Source: SHZI01 sp040080965 (GTDB lineage: Bacteria; Pseudomonadota; Gammaproteobacteria; Steroidobacterales; GCA-2729495). Taken from it: a DNA stretch of 64,000 nucleotides. The notes beneath the pieces were generated by a model. It searched no databases, had not been told where the DNA came from, and saw only the letters and a list, made by a program, of their open reading frames with translations. Below, piece by piece: positions 26,144 to 35,029 of the stretch. The position numbers were made by a program, and so were the translations under genes. The stretch is from NCBI GenBank assembly GCA_040080965.1, contig JBEBHH010000004.1, positions 83,287 through 147,286 of the forward strand, in the 5' to 3' direction. The stretch's first letter is position 1. Each line of letters begins with the position of its first letter.

Positions 26144-26296
26144 GACACACCTCCCGATGCCGCGAAACACCACGGCCGGGTTGCACCTTACGCCGTGCCG
26201 GGCCGCGCTCCAGTAGGTACAAGTCCGTAACTGCCGGGCGGGCACAGGCACCCGAACCTGGCCCACAATAGGGGCTCACAGTCACAAGGACGTCCC

Positions 26297-26845
26297 GTGA
26301 ACCAGTTGACCCGCACCGAGCATTACAACAGCGTCAGCAAGGCCCTCCACTGGCTGATCGCCCTCCTGGCCTTCTCGCAACTGGCCATGGGCAAGTTCTT
26401 CGAGGTGGAGGCGGACGAATCGGCCAGCCTGTTCGGCTGGCACACCGCGCTCGGGCTGCTGGTGCTGGCGCTGATGGTCGTGCGCCTCGGGTGGCGTCTC
26501 ACCCACGCCGTGCCCGCGTTGCCGCGGAACACGCCGGGCTGGCAGGAGTTTGCGGCAAAGGCCACGCACTTCGCCTTCTACGCGCTGCTGATCGCCCTGC
26601 CCCTCTCCGGCTGGCTGTTGACGTCCGCGGAGGGCGACGCCGTGTCCTTCCTGGGCTGGTTCAGCGTTCCCGCGCTGCCGGTGCCGGGTGGCGAAGCCAG
26701 TGAGGACTTCATCGAAGAGACCCACGAGGTGCTCGGCAATGTGCTGCTGGTGCTCGCCGGCATCCACGTGCTCGCGGGCCTGAAGCACCACTACCTCGAC
26801 CGGGACGACGTCCTCATCAGGATGATGCCGGGCGCCCGGCGCTAG
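26297..26845 (+). CDS. cytochrome b561
   Basis: A 182-residue inner-membrane di-heme cytochrome b of the bacterial b561 (CybB) type with four membrane helices. The likely axial haem ligands are His18 (YNSVSKALHWLIA), His49 (LFGWHTALGLL), His143 (EETHEVLGN) and His157 (GIHVLAGLKHHY). It moves electrons from the quinone pool; in E. coli CybB oxidises superoxide to oxygen. Start is GTG 26297 after AAGGA. Its 3' end overlaps the convergent YihY-like gene by 29 nt. Confidence 0.9.
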   Translation: MNQLTRTEHYNSVSKALHWLIALLAFSQLAMGKFFEVEADESASLFGWHTALGLLVLALMVVRLGWRLTHAVPALPRNTPGWQEFAAKATHFAFYALLIALPLSGWLLTSAEGDAVSFLGWFSVPALPVPGGEASEDFIEETHEVLGNVLLVLAGIHVLAGLKHHYLDRDDVLIRMMPGARR

Positions 26846-28151
26846 GCGCGCCCTGGCTGGCCAGCTCGGCGAGGGTCGTGCCGGCCGTCAGCCCGGCGAT
26901 CGCGGCGTCGAGCCGGGCAGCAACCTCATCGACGGGACCCGACCACGCCGGGTCCACGAGCGACCCGGTCTCGCCGCCATCCCTCACGGCGGCCAGGATC
27001 GCCGCCAGCGTGATACGTGACATGTCGCGCCCTGGCACCAGCGCCTCGTCCTGGGTGACACCGATCAGGCCCGCCTTCTCGAGTACCGCAATCACCGGCT
27101 CCAGCGTGCGGCCCGGAATCCGCGTCGTGGCGGAGATCGTCTCCACGGTGCAGCGCGAACTGCCGCCGCCGAAGGCCAGCCCGACGAGGTACATGACATT
27201 CAGCGCGATCCGCTCGCGAAGCCCGTTGGAGATGGCGGGCTCCTGCCTGCCCACCCGCAGGTACTCCGGGTTCTGGACATAGAACGCGATCTGCGCGCCC
27301 AGCAGGAGAATCAGCCAGCTCACGTACAACCAGATCAGCGCCGAGATGGCAACGGCGAACGTGCTGTAGATGGCGCTCCGGGCACTCGACATGGCGACGA
27401 TCGAGGCGAATACGGCGCCCACGAACGACCACGCGGTCCCTGCAACGACGCCCCCCGTCGCGGCGGGAGCCAGGCGCACGGTGGTGTTGGGCAAAAAACG
27501 GTACAGGAACGTGAAGGCGGCAATGACCAGGACGTAGGGAATGATTTCCCCCGCCCAGAGCAGCGCTGTTCCGAAGGGCTCCATTCCGGCGATCCGCTGC
27601 ACGAGCGTGTCGCTGCTGATGGACGCGATCAGTCCCAGGGCGGTGGTCACGACCACCGGGCCGACCAGGAGAACCGTGATGTACTCGGTCAGGCGCCGGG
27701 CGAGGCTCCGGGGCCGCGTGACCTGCCAGACGTGATTGAAGCTGCTCTCGACTTCCTGGACCATCGCCACGGCCGTGTAGATGAGGAACGCCAGCGACAG
27801 CGACCCGAGCACGCCGCCCTCGACGCTGTCGACGGCCCGGATCACCGCATCCGTGATCTCGACACCCTTGGCACCCAGCGGATCCATGAGCCGGTAGAGC
27901 TGGGGCTTGAGGCTGTTGTGGACGCCGAAGACCTTGATCAGGGAAAAGCTGAACGCGAGGAGCGGCACGGTGGAGAGCAGCGTGATGTACACGAGGCTCA
28001 TTGCCCGGAGGGTCAGCTGGCCGGTGAAGACGTCGCGAAGCAGCGCGTAGGCATACCGGGCGACGGTGACTGGGAACCGGACGACGCCGGGCTGGCCCGA
28101 CAATTCAGGCCGCCACAGCGCGTCTCGGATGGCCGCCGCCAGGGGTCTCAT
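26817..28151 (-). CDS. YihY/BrkB-family inner membrane protein
   Basis: A 444-residue protein. The N-terminal ~290 residues form the YihY/BrkB (former RNase BN) membrane domain with six helices: LTLRAMSLVYITLLSTVPLLA, SFNHVWQV-RPRSLARRLTEY, GTAWSFVGAVFASIVA, AIYSTFAVAISALIWLYVSW. A helical, possibly winged-helix C-terminal domain (about 320-440) follows, with a SRCTVETISATTRIPGRTLEPVIAVLEKAGLI-type motif like an rRNA-repressor Rrf2-fold. Function is unproven despite the old RNase name. ATG 28151; the long frame upstream overlaps the Rieske gene. It lies 38 nt downstream of the Rieske pair. Confidence 0.9.
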   Translation of the reverse strand: MRPLAAAIRDALWRPELSGQPGVVRFPVTVARYAYALLRDVFTGQLTLRAMSLVYITLLSTVPLLAFSFSLIKVFGVHNSLKPQLYRLMDPLGAKGVEITDAVIRAVDSVEGGVLGSLSLAFLIYTAVAMVQEVESSFNHVWQVTRPRSLARRLTEYITVLLVGPVVVTTALGLIASISSDTLVQRIAGMEPFGTALLWAGEIIPYVLVIAAFTFLYRFLPNTTVRLAPAATGGVVAGTAWSFVGAVFASIVAMSSARSAIYSTFAVAISALIWLYVSWLILLLGAQIAFYVQNPEYLRVGRQEPAISNGLRERIALNVMYLVGLAFGGGSSRCTVETISATTRIPGRTLEPVIAVLEKAGLIGVTQDEALVPGRDMSRITLAAILAAVRDGGETGSLVDPAWSGPVDEVAARLDAAIAGLTAGTTLAELASQGAPSAGRPASS

Positions 28152-28189
28152 GCCCCAGTATATATTTGGTCGGGGCCTTCCCCGCGCAG

Positions 28190-29317
28190 CTAGCCGGCCG
28201 AGGCAGGCCGCAGCGGCACCGTCTGGTGCACCCAGTTGCTCGGATCCGCCCGCCGCGCCGGTGACGGGATCACGAGCACGTGCTCCCGGCTCAGCTGGTC
28301 GAAGCGCTCCTGGTCGATCTCGTAGCCCTGCTTTGCCCACTTGAACACGCGCTTCCGGAAGGCCAGCTCCATGCCGTCCGTTTCCGTGAGGAACTCCTCC
28401 GACAGCGAGGGCGGGGTGCGCTGGGGCTTCACGGACTCCACGACCCACAGGTCCTCCTTCACGGCCTGGAGGATGCCCGCCATGCGCTCCGCGTCGTACT
28501 CGGGCTCCCGCAGGTAGTTCCGGGCCTGCCAGCCGATGGCGCGGCTGCGCCCCACGTCGATCGGGGTCCTGGCCGTGTAGTTGATCTGGCTCATGCCCTC
28601 GCGGAAGGTCGGCTGGATCCGGTGGCACAGCCCCACCAGGCTGAACTCCAGCGCCACCTGGGTCGAGCTGCGCTCGGCGCCCAGCAGCTTCGCAATCTCG
28701 CCGCTCTTCTGGTCGAGCTTCGGCGCCGGCTTCACGCGGCTGACCCGCGCGTTCCACTCGCCCTCCTCGATCGGCTGGGTTGTAAGCTTCGGATTGCGCT
28801 TGCTGCCGAAGGCCCGGTGGACGAAGTTGGTGTGGGCCGTGTCGAGGGAGTTCTCCTCGAAGCGCACCCAGTTGGCCTGGGCCTCGAACTGGTAGGGAAT
28901 GCGGTGCCAGTTCTCCGGGTCATCGTACTCGGGGAAGAGGTCGGGCACCTTCGGCCGCTCGTTCTCCGGGAGGTCGCCGAGGAATGCCCAGACCCAGCCG
29001 TACTTCTCCATGGTCGGGTAGCTGTCGACGCGGACGCGCTTCGGGATGCGGGCGTCGGGCCCCAGCGCCGGGATATTGGTGCAGGCGCCGTCGGCGCCGA
29101 ATTCCCAGCCGTGATACGGGCAGGCGACACGGCCGCCGCAGACTTCGCCCCGGGCCAGCGAGGCGCCCCGGTGGCAGCACACGTCACTCAGGCAGACGGC
29201 GTTGCCGGCCGCGTCCCGCAGCAGGACGAAATCGCAGCCCAGCATGCGCACACCGAAGGGCTTGTCCCGGGTCACTTCGGCGGCATTCGCCGCCACGTAC
29301 CAGTTGTTGATCAGCAT
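28190..29317 (-). CDS. Rieske non-haem iron oxygenase, alpha subunit (second of pair)
   Basis: A 375-residue oxygenase. The N-terminal Rieske [2Fe-2S] domain (about residues 5-110) has ligands CCHRG (Cys-x-His) and ACPYHGW (Cys-x2-His). The C-terminal catalytic domain carries the 2-His-1-carboxylate iron site around NSLDTAHTNFVH. Such enzymes hydroxylate or demethylate aromatic or alicyclic substrates using electrons from a reductase or ferredoxin. ATG 29317 follows AAGGAG, 4 nt after the upstream Rieske gene stop. No beta subunit, ferredoxin or reductase lies nearby, so the electron donor must be elsewhere. Substrate unknown. Confidence 0.9.
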   Translation of the reverse strand: MLINNWYVAANAAEVTRDKPFGVRMLGCDFVLLRDAAGNAVCLSDVCCHRGASLARGEVCGGRVACPYHGWEFGADGACTNIPALGPDARIPKRVRVDSYPTMEKYGWVWAFLGDLPENERPKVPDLFPEYDDPENWHRIPYQFEAQANWVRFEENSLDTAHTNFVHRAFGSKRNPKLTTQPIEEGEWNARVSRVKPAPKLDQKSGEIAKLLGAERSSTQVALEFSLVGLCHRIQPTFREGMSQINYTARTPIDVGRSRAIGWQARNYLREPEYDAERMAGILQAVKEDLWVVESVKPQRTPPSLSEEFLTETDGMELAFRKRVFKWAKQGYEIDQERFDQLSREHVLVIPSPARRADPSNWVHQTVPLRPASAG

Positions 29318-29321
29318 CAAC

Positions 29322-30482
29322 CTACTCCTTGCCGGCCGCGCGAACCCGGCTGGCCGCCTTCTCCGGCGCCGCGACCACCGGGATCGCGGGCAGCACCCAG
29401 CTCTTCGCCTGCCGGCGGCCGGGACTCGGAATGGCGTAGGCCACCCGGTCCTCGTCGGCACGGACTTTCGCGGTGTCGATGCGCCAGCCGCGCTCTTCCC
29501 AGTCACGGCAGTACTCGCGGTAGCGGCCGATGGCCTTGTCGGCCGGCACGAGGAACTCGTGGGCGTTGTGGCCCGGCGTGAGCTTGGGGTGCACCGGCTC
29601 CAGCACGTAGCGGTCCTGCTCGGCAATGAAGACGCCCCGCTGCTGGATCGTGTTGTCGTACTTCGGATCGACCAGGTAGTTGCGGCCGAAGAGTACGTAG
29701 ATCCGGTCCAGCTTCTCGGTGACCGGGGTGTGAAACGCGTAACCGTGCATCCAGGCCTTGTCGGAGATGTGAATGTAAGTCCAGGTCGTGTTCGGCCCGT
29801 GATTGCCGGCGCCGCCGGTGGCGTAGTCGTCGCCGCTGCGGCCAGACGCCTCGTGCATGTCCCGGTTCGGCAGTGGCGGCGCATACATCCTGTTGAGGAA
29901 ACCGGTGCCCCACGGCTTGTCGATCAGCGTCACCTCGTCGACCTTGTAGTCCTCCCGGACGCCAAGGAAGCCGTGGGTCGGGTGGGTGAACTCGTTGTGC
30001 GCCGGGTCCATGGTGTTCTCGACGGAGCGCTTGTAGTCGATCTGCCAGTCCATCTTCAGCACGATGAACCGCCAGCTCGCCTCGTCGAACTCGGGGATCG
30101 GCAGGATCTCCGGACGCTCGGCCTCTGGCAGGTCGCCCAGGAAAACGTGGACCAGGCCGTACTTCTCGACGACGGGATAGGCATCCACCCGGGTCCGGTC
30201 GGGAATCTTCGCGTCCGGCCCCAGTGACGGGATCCGCACGCAGGCGCCGTCACCGTTGAACGTCCACCCGTGGTACGGGCATTCGATGCAGTCGCGCCGG
30301 ATGCGGCCGTCGGCGAGGGAGCCGGAACGGTGCGTGCAGGTGTCGCTGACACAGCGCACCACGCCCTTCGAATCCCGCCACAGCGCAAGGCGCTGCCCGA
30401 GCATCTGCACCTTCAGCGGCTTCTCGGCCCCGAAGATCACTTCGCCGCTCTCGGCGGCCACGTACCAGAAATTGATGAACAC
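29322..30482 (-). CDS. Rieske non-haem iron oxygenase, alpha subunit (first of pair)
   Basis: A 386-residue oxygenase. Rieske ligands lie in DTCTHRSGSL and ECPYHGW (about residues 48-72). The catalytic iron site is in ENTMDPAHNEFTHPTHG (about 155-170). It resembles its downstream neighbour throughout (FWYVAAESGEV versus NWYVAANAAEV starts; CPYHGW-F-GDGAC; PSLGPDAKIP) but differs in the catalytic half, so the two may act on successive intermediates or form a mixed complex. They are separated by only 4 nt and must be co-transcribed. No partner redox genes nearby. Confidence 0.9.
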   Translation of the reverse strand: MFINFWYVAAESGEVIFGAEKPLKVQMLGQRLALWRDSKGVVRCVSDTCTHRSGSLADGRIRRDCIECPYHGWTFNGDGACVRIPSLGPDAKIPDRTRVDAYPVVEKYGLVHVFLGDLPEAERPEILPIPEFDEASWRFIVLKMDWQIDYKRSVENTMDPAHNEFTHPTHGFLGVREDYKVDEVTLIDKPWGTGFLNRMYAPPLPNRDMHEASGRSGDDYATGGAGNHGPNTTWTYIHISDKAWMHGYAFHTPVTEKLDRIYVLFGRNYLVDPKYDNTIQQRGVFIAEQDRYVLEPVHPKLTPGHNAHEFLVPADKAIGRYREYCRDWEERGWRIDTAKVRADEDRVAYAIPSPGRRQAKSWVLPAIPVVAAPEKAASRVRAAGKE

Positions 30483-30544
30483 TGTGCTGCCCTCCTCTTT
30501 GCGCCCGAGGTTATCTCCGGGCGGGAGAGACGCGATTCGGAAAA

Positions 30545-31321
30545 CTACCTAGGCGCTGCGGCGGCCGGCGGGCTCCGCGGCCGCAACGCCAGGTGCAGCA
30601 CCGCCGTGGCGGCGAATGAGTCCAGGAAAGCCGGAATGAGACCGATTCGCGGCAACAGCAGCGCCAGTGCGAGCGCGAACGCGGCGACCGACCACATGCC
30701 GCGGCACATGCCGGCGAGGAAGCGCACCGCCGAGTCACGGCCATGCAGCGCGTGGCTGAAGCTCGCCACGATCGAGGCGACGAGCGGAAAGATGGCGGCG
30801 TAGCCGGCGAGCCGCGGACCGAAGGCGGCGGCCAGCGCGCTGGTTACGAAGATCAGCAGCACGCCGACCAGCATCCGCGCCGGCAGTTCGAGCCGATTCG
30901 GCTTCTGCGGCAACGGCAGCCCCGGTGGCGTCCGGACCAGGGCCATGGCCAGGGCCAGTCCGGTGCCGCCGATGGCCGCCGACACACCGAGCCCTGCTGG
31001 CGCGCGGGTCAGCAGCGCCACAGCAATCCCCCAGCCCAGGTAACCCATGAGCACGGACTGCCACCAGCGGAACCGGGCACTGAGGTACGCGTAGAGCACC
31101 ACGAAGAGCATGGTGGGCGCGATGCCCGCCACCGCGGCCCCCGCGGCCCGCGCCCCGAAGGCGGCTCCTTGCTCCAGGGTCACCACGAGCAGCACCGGGC
31201 CCGCGACGATGGGGAAGCTGCCGAGCCAGCCGGCGACGTTCGAGCCCCACCGGCGCGCGACCAGCGTGACCGTGGCCAGCAGGGACGGGACGAGCAGCAG
31301 CTTGACGATCAGGATCAGCAA
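30545..31321 (-). CDS. multi-span membrane protein, unknown function
   Basis: A 258-residue hydrophobic protein with about eight membrane helices and few polar loops. Segments include LILIVKLLLVPSLLATVTLVARRWG, GWLGSFPIVAGPVLLVVTLEQG, MLFVVLYAYLSARFRWW and AAIFPLVASIVASFSHALHG. Gly/Pro-containing motifs (GSFPIVAGP, FPLVAS-VASFSH) repeat in each half, suggesting an internal duplication as in small transporters. I cannot assign a family. It lies upstream of the Rieske pair on the same strand, about 62 nt away, so a substrate transporter is conceivable but unproven. Confidence 0.65.
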   Translation of the reverse strand: MLILIVKLLLVPSLLATVTLVARRWGSNVAGWLGSFPIVAGPVLLVVTLEQGAAFGARAAGAAVAGIAPTMLFVVLYAYLSARFRWWQSVLMGYLGWGIAVALLTRAPAGLGVSAAIGGTGLALAMALVRTPPGLPLPQKPNRLELPARMLVGVLLIFVTSALAAAFGPRLAGYAAIFPLVASIVASFSHALHGRDSAVRFLAGMCRGMWSVAAFALALALLLPRIGLIPAFLDSFAATAVLHLALRPRSPPAAAAPR

Positions 31322-31417
31322 CGGGGCACGTCCCTCCAGCGGGCGCCCATCCTAACCCCCGGGCGGCTGGGCCGGCTGCGGAGCTATTATTCCCCGAACC
31401 GGAAAAGGAGCCCGCCC

Positions 31418-31789
31418 ATGGCCAACTATGTCGACGGATTCATCATTCCCGTGCCGAAGCGGAAGACCGAGGCCTACCGGCGCATTGCACGGAAGGCCGG
31501 AAAAGTCTGGCTCGAGCACGGTGCGCTGGAATACCGGGAATGCATGGCGGATGACGTGAAGCCCGGCAAGTACACGTCGTTCCCCCAGAGCGTCAAGCTG
31601 AAGAAGGGCGAGGTCGTCTGGTTCTCCTGGATCGTCTACAGGTCCCGGAAGCACCGCGACCAGGTCAACGCGAAGGTGATGAAGGACCCGCGGCTGGCTT
31701 CGATGATGACTCCGAAAGCCATGCCCTTTGACGTCAAGCGGATGATTTTCGGTGGCTTCAGCGTGATGGTCGATTTCGCGGCACGCTGA
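31418..31789 (+). CDS. DUF1428 family protein
   Basis: A 123-residue protein of the DUF1428 (YbaA-like, dimeric alpha-beta barrel) family. Characteristic segments are YVDGFIIPVPKRK-EAYR-IARKA, W-EHGALEYRECMADDV, FPQSVKLKKGEVVWFSWIVYRSR-HRD-VNAKVM-DPR and PFDVKRMIFGGFSVMVD. The family is related to stress-responsive dimeric barrel proteins, with no known substrate. ATG 31418 follows AAAGGAG. Its 3' end overlaps the convergent DUF2238 gene by 32 nt. Confidence 0.9.
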   Translation: MANYVDGFIIPVPKRKTEAYRRIARKAGKVWLEHGALEYRECMADDVKPGKYTSFPQSVKLKKGEVVWFSWIVYRSRKHRDQVNAKVMKDPRLASMMTPKAMPFDVKRMIFGGFSVMVDFAAR

Positions 31790-32417
31790 GACTCCGCAGG
31801 CGAATGACGGCCATCGCGGCGACCGCGCCCAGCGTCGCCAGGGCCGTGTCCTTCTGGGCGTCCCAGACATCGCCCTGGGTGCCCAGGTAGGCCTGCCCGA
31901 GCTCGCCGCCGAACGCGGCCGCCGCTCCCCACTCGATCAGCTCGTAGATGGCCGAGTGGGACATGATGAACAGCACCGGCAGCAGGCTGCGCCAGAGGCC
32001 CCGCGGCGGGGCCACCCGGTCGAACAGCTCCACGCTGGCCGGGAGCAGGAGCAGGCCGTAGGAGAAGTGCACCAGCCGGTCGTAGTGATTACGCTCCCAG
32101 CCGAGGGCTCCATTCAGGGACTCGCCGGTCAGCGCCCGGAACCACGCATCGTAGGGCACCTCCGAGTAGGTGTAGTGCGCGCCGATGGTGTGCAGCACGA
32201 GAAAGACGAACAGGCACCCGTAGCTCGCATCGGACAGGGGCCGGCTTCTTGCGCCGCGAATGAACAGCGGCAGGGCGATGAAGACGATGATGTTCTCCAG
32301 CAGCCAGTCCGCGCGGTAGCGCGGCGCGATGGCCAGCCCGGCCCAGATGCAGAGATAGGCGGCCAGCAGCCACCGGGGAGTGGTGGAGGACGGGGTCTGG
32401 GACGGCCCGGGGTGCAT
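31758..32417 (-). CDS. DUF2238 (YjdF-type) membrane protein
   Basis: A 219-residue inner membrane protein with about six spans. DUF2238 hallmarks are HTIGAHYTYSEVP near residue 80, the ERNHYDRLVHFSYGLLL block, and SHSAIYELIEWGAAAAFGGELGQAYLGTQGDVWDAQKD near the end. The strongly conserved His, Asp and Glu residues lie close to the membrane and may bind metal, but no activity is known. Convergent with, and overlapping, the DUF1428 gene. Confidence 0.9.
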   Translation of the reverse strand: MHPGPSQTPSSTTPRWLLAAYLCIWAGLAIAPRYRADWLLENIIVFIALPLFIRGARSRPLSDASYGCLFVFLVLHTIGAHYTYSEVPYDAWFRALTGESLNGALGWERNHYDRLVHFSYGLLLLPASVELFDRVAPPRGLWRSLLPVLFIMSHSAIYELIEWGAAAAFGGELGQAYLGTQGDVWDAQKDTALATLGAVAAMAVIRLRSLSVPRNRPSR

Positions 32418-32503
32418 CGGGAACAGTACCTATCCAACCGGTCGGTAATATCGTGCCATTATGACTCGATCAGGGCTTTCGCCCTTAATCAAAGGACTGT
32501 CCC

Positions 32504-32830
32504 ATGCCGGATCTGAGCGCGGTTCGCGACCGACTCCTGAAACGCCAGGCGGAACTTCGGAACCGCACGGAACGGGCCAACGCCGACCTGCGCCACGAGC
32601 GGGATCCGCTGGCGGCGGACTTCGCCGAACAGGCGGTCCAGCGGAGCAACGACGAGGTGCTGGCGGCCATCAGTGATTCGTCCCAGGGCGAGCTGAACCA
32701 GATCAGCGTGGCCTTGCGGCGCATCGAGGCAGGTCACTACAGTACCTGCGCGGCGTGCGGCACCGAGATCGCAGCCGAACGGCTGAAGGCCGTGCCCTAC
32801 ACGGATCGCTGCGCTACCTGCGCAGCGTAG
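32504..32830 (+). CDS. TraR/DksA-type zinc-finger protein
   Basis: A 108-residue short DksA-like protein. A helical N-terminal part forms half of a coiled coil (residues ~5-75, including FAEQAVQRSNDEVLAAI). A C4 zinc finger (CAACGTEIAAERLKAVPYTDRCATC, written here as two CxxC pairs about 17 residues apart) follows. DksA proteins bind the RNA polymerase secondary channel and tune transcription during stress; this short form lacks the classical DxxDxA tip, so its effect is uncertain. The upstream region has a small AGGGC-TTTC-GCCCT hairpin. It precedes the SYLF gene by 39 nt. Confidence 0.85.
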   Translation: MPDLSAVRDRLLKRQAELRNRTERANADLRHERDPLAADFAEQAVQRSNDEVLAAISDSSQGELNQISVALRRIEAGHYSTCAACGTEIAAERLKAVPYTDRCATCAA

Positions 32831-32869
32831 CGCATACCACGACGATTCCAACCAGACGAGGAGCAACAC

Positions 32870-33436
32870 ATGCACAGCACGATTTCCAGCTTGCGCCGGG
32901 CCTGCCTGGCCAGCCTGCTCGTGGCCTTCGCCGCCGCGCTGCCACTGCAGGGCGCCGCGGCAGCCACCGCACCCGAGATCGACGCCAAGGTCAATGCGGC
33001 GATTGACCGGCTGCACAAGGAAGTGAAGGGTTCCGACGCCGTGACCAGCAAGTCGGCCGGCTACCTGGTCTTCCCGGGCGTGATCAAGGCCGGGTTCGTC
33101 ATTGCCGGTGAAGGCGGCGAAGGCGCCCTCCGGATCGGCGGCAAGACGGCGGGCTACTACAACATCGGCACGGCTTCCGTGGGCTTCCAGGGCGGCGCCC
33201 AGAAGCGGGACATCATCATCGTCTTCATGGACGAGGCGAGCCTGAAGAAGTTCCAGGCGAGCGACGGCTGGAAGGCCGGTGCGGACGCGTCGGTGGCCGT
33301 CCTCGATGTGGGCGCGGGCGCCAATATCGACGTCAGCAAGATCAAGGAGCCTGTCGTGGGCTTCGTGGTGGGTCAGTCCGGCCTGATGGCCGGTGTGTCG
33401 ATCGACGGCTCGAAGATCACCCAGGCCAAAAAGTAG
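32870..33436 (+). CDS. exported SYLF/Ysc84-domain lipid-binding protein
   Basis: A 188-residue protein. The signal peptide is residues 1 to about 32 (PLQGAAAA). A helical segment (IDAKVNAAIDRLHKEVKG) leads into the SYLF domain (about residues 60-188), with SAGYLVFPGVIKAGFVIAGEGGEGAL, YYNIGTASVGFQGGAQKRDIIIVFMDEASLKKFQ, and VGFVVGQSGLMAGVSIDGSKIT. Eukaryotic SYLF domains bind phosphoinositides; bacterial ones are periplasmic and thought to bind lipid. It may be co-transcribed with the DksA-like gene. Confidence 0.9.
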   Translation: MHSTISSLRRACLASLLVAFAAALPLQGAAAATAPEIDAKVNAAIDRLHKEVKGSDAVTSKSAGYLVFPGVIKAGFVIAGEGGEGALRIGGKTAGYYNIGTASVGFQGGAQKRDIIIVFMDEASLKKFQASDGWKAGADASVAVLDVGAGANIDVSKIKEPVVGFVVGQSGLMAGVSIDGSKITQAKK

Positions 33437-33484
33437 GGGTGCGGGCGCCCGTGCCTACCCGGGGTTGACCACGAATCCTGGGCA

Positions 33485-34252
33485 TCACGAGACGCCCGCC
33501 AGCATCCCGCCGTCGATGCGCAGCGTCTCGCCGGTGATGAACGACGCCTGGTCCGAACACAGCCAGACGACCGCATTGGCCACCTCGTCGACCGTGCCAA
33601 TCCGGCCGATCGGGTGCGCGGCCGCGATGCCCTTCGCAATCTCCGGGTCCTGGTAGAAGAGGCGCTTCGCCATGTCGGTGGTGATCACGGCGGGGCACAC
33701 CGCATTCACGCGTATTCCCGCCTTCGCATAGTCCAGGGCCGCCGTCTTCGTCAGGCCAACCACGCCGTGTTTGCTGGCGTGATAGGCGGCGCCCACCGCG
33801 CCGCCCATGAGTCCGGCGACCGAGGACATGTTCACGATGGCGCCGCCGCCGCGGGCGAGCATGGCCGGAATCTCGTACTTCATCGAGAGAAAGACCCCGG
33901 TCAGGTTCACGTCGATGACCTGCCGGAAGGTTTCCTCGTCGTAGTCGGCCGTCTTCACGTAGGCCGTGCCCTCGATGCCGGCATTGTTGAATGCGTAGTC
34001 GAGCCCGCCGCAGGCGTCGACACAGGCCGCGACCAGACCGCGAAGCTCGCCGGAGTGGCGCACGTCGGCCGGCACGAACATGCCGCTGGAGCCGGCCGCC
34101 TCCACCAGCCGCACGGTCTCCTCGCCCTCCTCCCGGCGGCGTGCCGCGACAACCACGCGGGCGCCGGCCCTGGCGAAGGCAACTGCCGTGGCGCGCCCGA
34201 TGCCGGAACTGCCCCCCGTCACCAGCGCGACCTTCGTGGGGGATTCAGCCAT
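33485..34252 (-). CDS. SDR-family NAD(P)-dependent oxidoreductase
   Basis: A 255-residue classical short-chain dehydrogenase. The cofactor motif is TGGSSGIGRA (residues ~12-21), with NNAG at about 90, the catalytic Ser in IVNMSSVAGL, Tyr-x3-Lys in YHASKHG and the helix after VNAVCPAVITTDM. An Arg-rich segment after the second strand (AARRREEGE) favours NADPH. It ends ITGETLRIDGGMLAG. Substrate unknown; relatives include 2,5-dichlorohydrocyclohexadiene and glucose dehydrogenase-like SDRs. ATG 34252 follows GGAGT. Confidence 0.93.
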   Translation of the reverse strand: MAESPTKVALVTGGSSGIGRATAVAFARAGARVVVAARRREEGEETVRLVEAAGSSGMFVPADVRHSGELRGLVAACVDACGGLDYAFNNAGIEGTAYVKTADYDEETFRQVIDVNLTGVFLSMKYEIPAMLARGGGAIVNMSSVAGLMGGAVGAAYHASKHGVVGLTKTAALDYAKAGIRVNAVCPAVITTDMAKRLFYQDPEIAKGIAAAHPIGRIGTVDEVANAVVWLCSDQASFITGETLRIDGGMLAGVS

Positions 34253-34318
34253 GGGAGACTCCTGGGAATACCGGTGCCTGGCGGTGATCATAGCCCCGCG
34301 GACTCCGGCGGGTGGGCA

Positions 34319-34350
34319 TAAAAAAAGGCCCCGCACTGCTGCAGGGCCTT
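34319..34350 (-). terminator. rho-independent terminator of the fasciclin gene
   Basis: On the minus strand, about 30 nt after the fasciclin stop, AAGGCCC and GGGCCTT pair around a 12-nt loop and are followed by a run of T (the plus strand shows AAAAAAA at 34319-34326). A standard intrinsic terminator separating the gene from the SDR downstream. Confidence 0.85.
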
Positions 34351-34378
34351 CGGCTACTGACCGGAATTCCGTGAGACG

Positions 34379-34834
34379 TCAGCTCGGCATCAGCACGGTA
34401 TCAATGCTGTGGATGACGCCGTTGCTCGTCTCGATGTCGGCCTTTACGACCTTGGCGTTATTGATCGTGACGTGGTTGCCCGGCAGGGCGATCGCAAGCA
34501 TGCCGCCCTGTACCGACGTGACGTCGCCTGCCTTGATGTCCTTCGCCATGACCTTGCCGGCCACGACGTGGTACGTAAGGATCGAGGTGAGCTTCGCCCG
34601 GTCCTTGAGCAGGCCATCGACGAGACCTGCGGGGAGCTTCCGGAATGCTTCGTCAGTCGGGGCAAACACCGTGAACGGGCCTTCGCCCTTGAGCGTTGCC
34701 ACCAGGTCGGCTGCCTTGACGGCATTGACCAGGATGCTGAGGTTACCGGCGGCGACAGCCGTGTCGACGATGTCGTGAGCCGGTGCGTCATTGTTGGAGA
34801 CGACGGCGGTCTTGGCCTGTGCGGCGCTTTGCAT
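34379..34834 (-). CDS. fasciclin (FAS1) domain protein
   Basis: A 151-residue protein consisting of one FAS1 domain (about residues 20-150). H1-type motif is GPFTVFAPTDEAFRKLPAG, the YHVV block is LTSILTYHVVAGKV, and the ending is SNGVIHSIDTVLMP. FAS1 domains mediate adhesion or, in bacteria, unknown extracellular functions. No signal peptide is visible from ATG 34834 (AAGGA ribosome binding site) nor from the upstream ATG 34876, which is unusual for this family; export may use another route or the protein may be intracellular. It ends at a clear terminator. Confidence 0.88.
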   Translation of the reverse strand: MQSAAQAKTAVVSNNDAPAHDIVDTAVAAGNLSILVNAVKAADLVATLKGEGPFTVFAPTDEAFRKLPAGLVDGLLKDRAKLTSILTYHVVAGKVMAKDIKAGDVTSVQGGMLAIALPGNHVTINNAKVVKADIETSNGVIHSIDTVLMPS

Positions 34835-35029
34835 GGTTGCGTCCTTGCGATGGGTGGCGCCTGGAAATACAGGCACTCACGGAAACGGGACTGGAGGGTA
34901 AGCGTGGCCCGAGGGGAGATGGGCCGGAGGTGAGAAGACAGCATGGGCCTCGCCCAGGCAGATAGATACAGACGGCGGAAGATATAAGCGTTGACTTGCC
35001 GGCCAATGACGCGATGCGTCCGCACCCGC

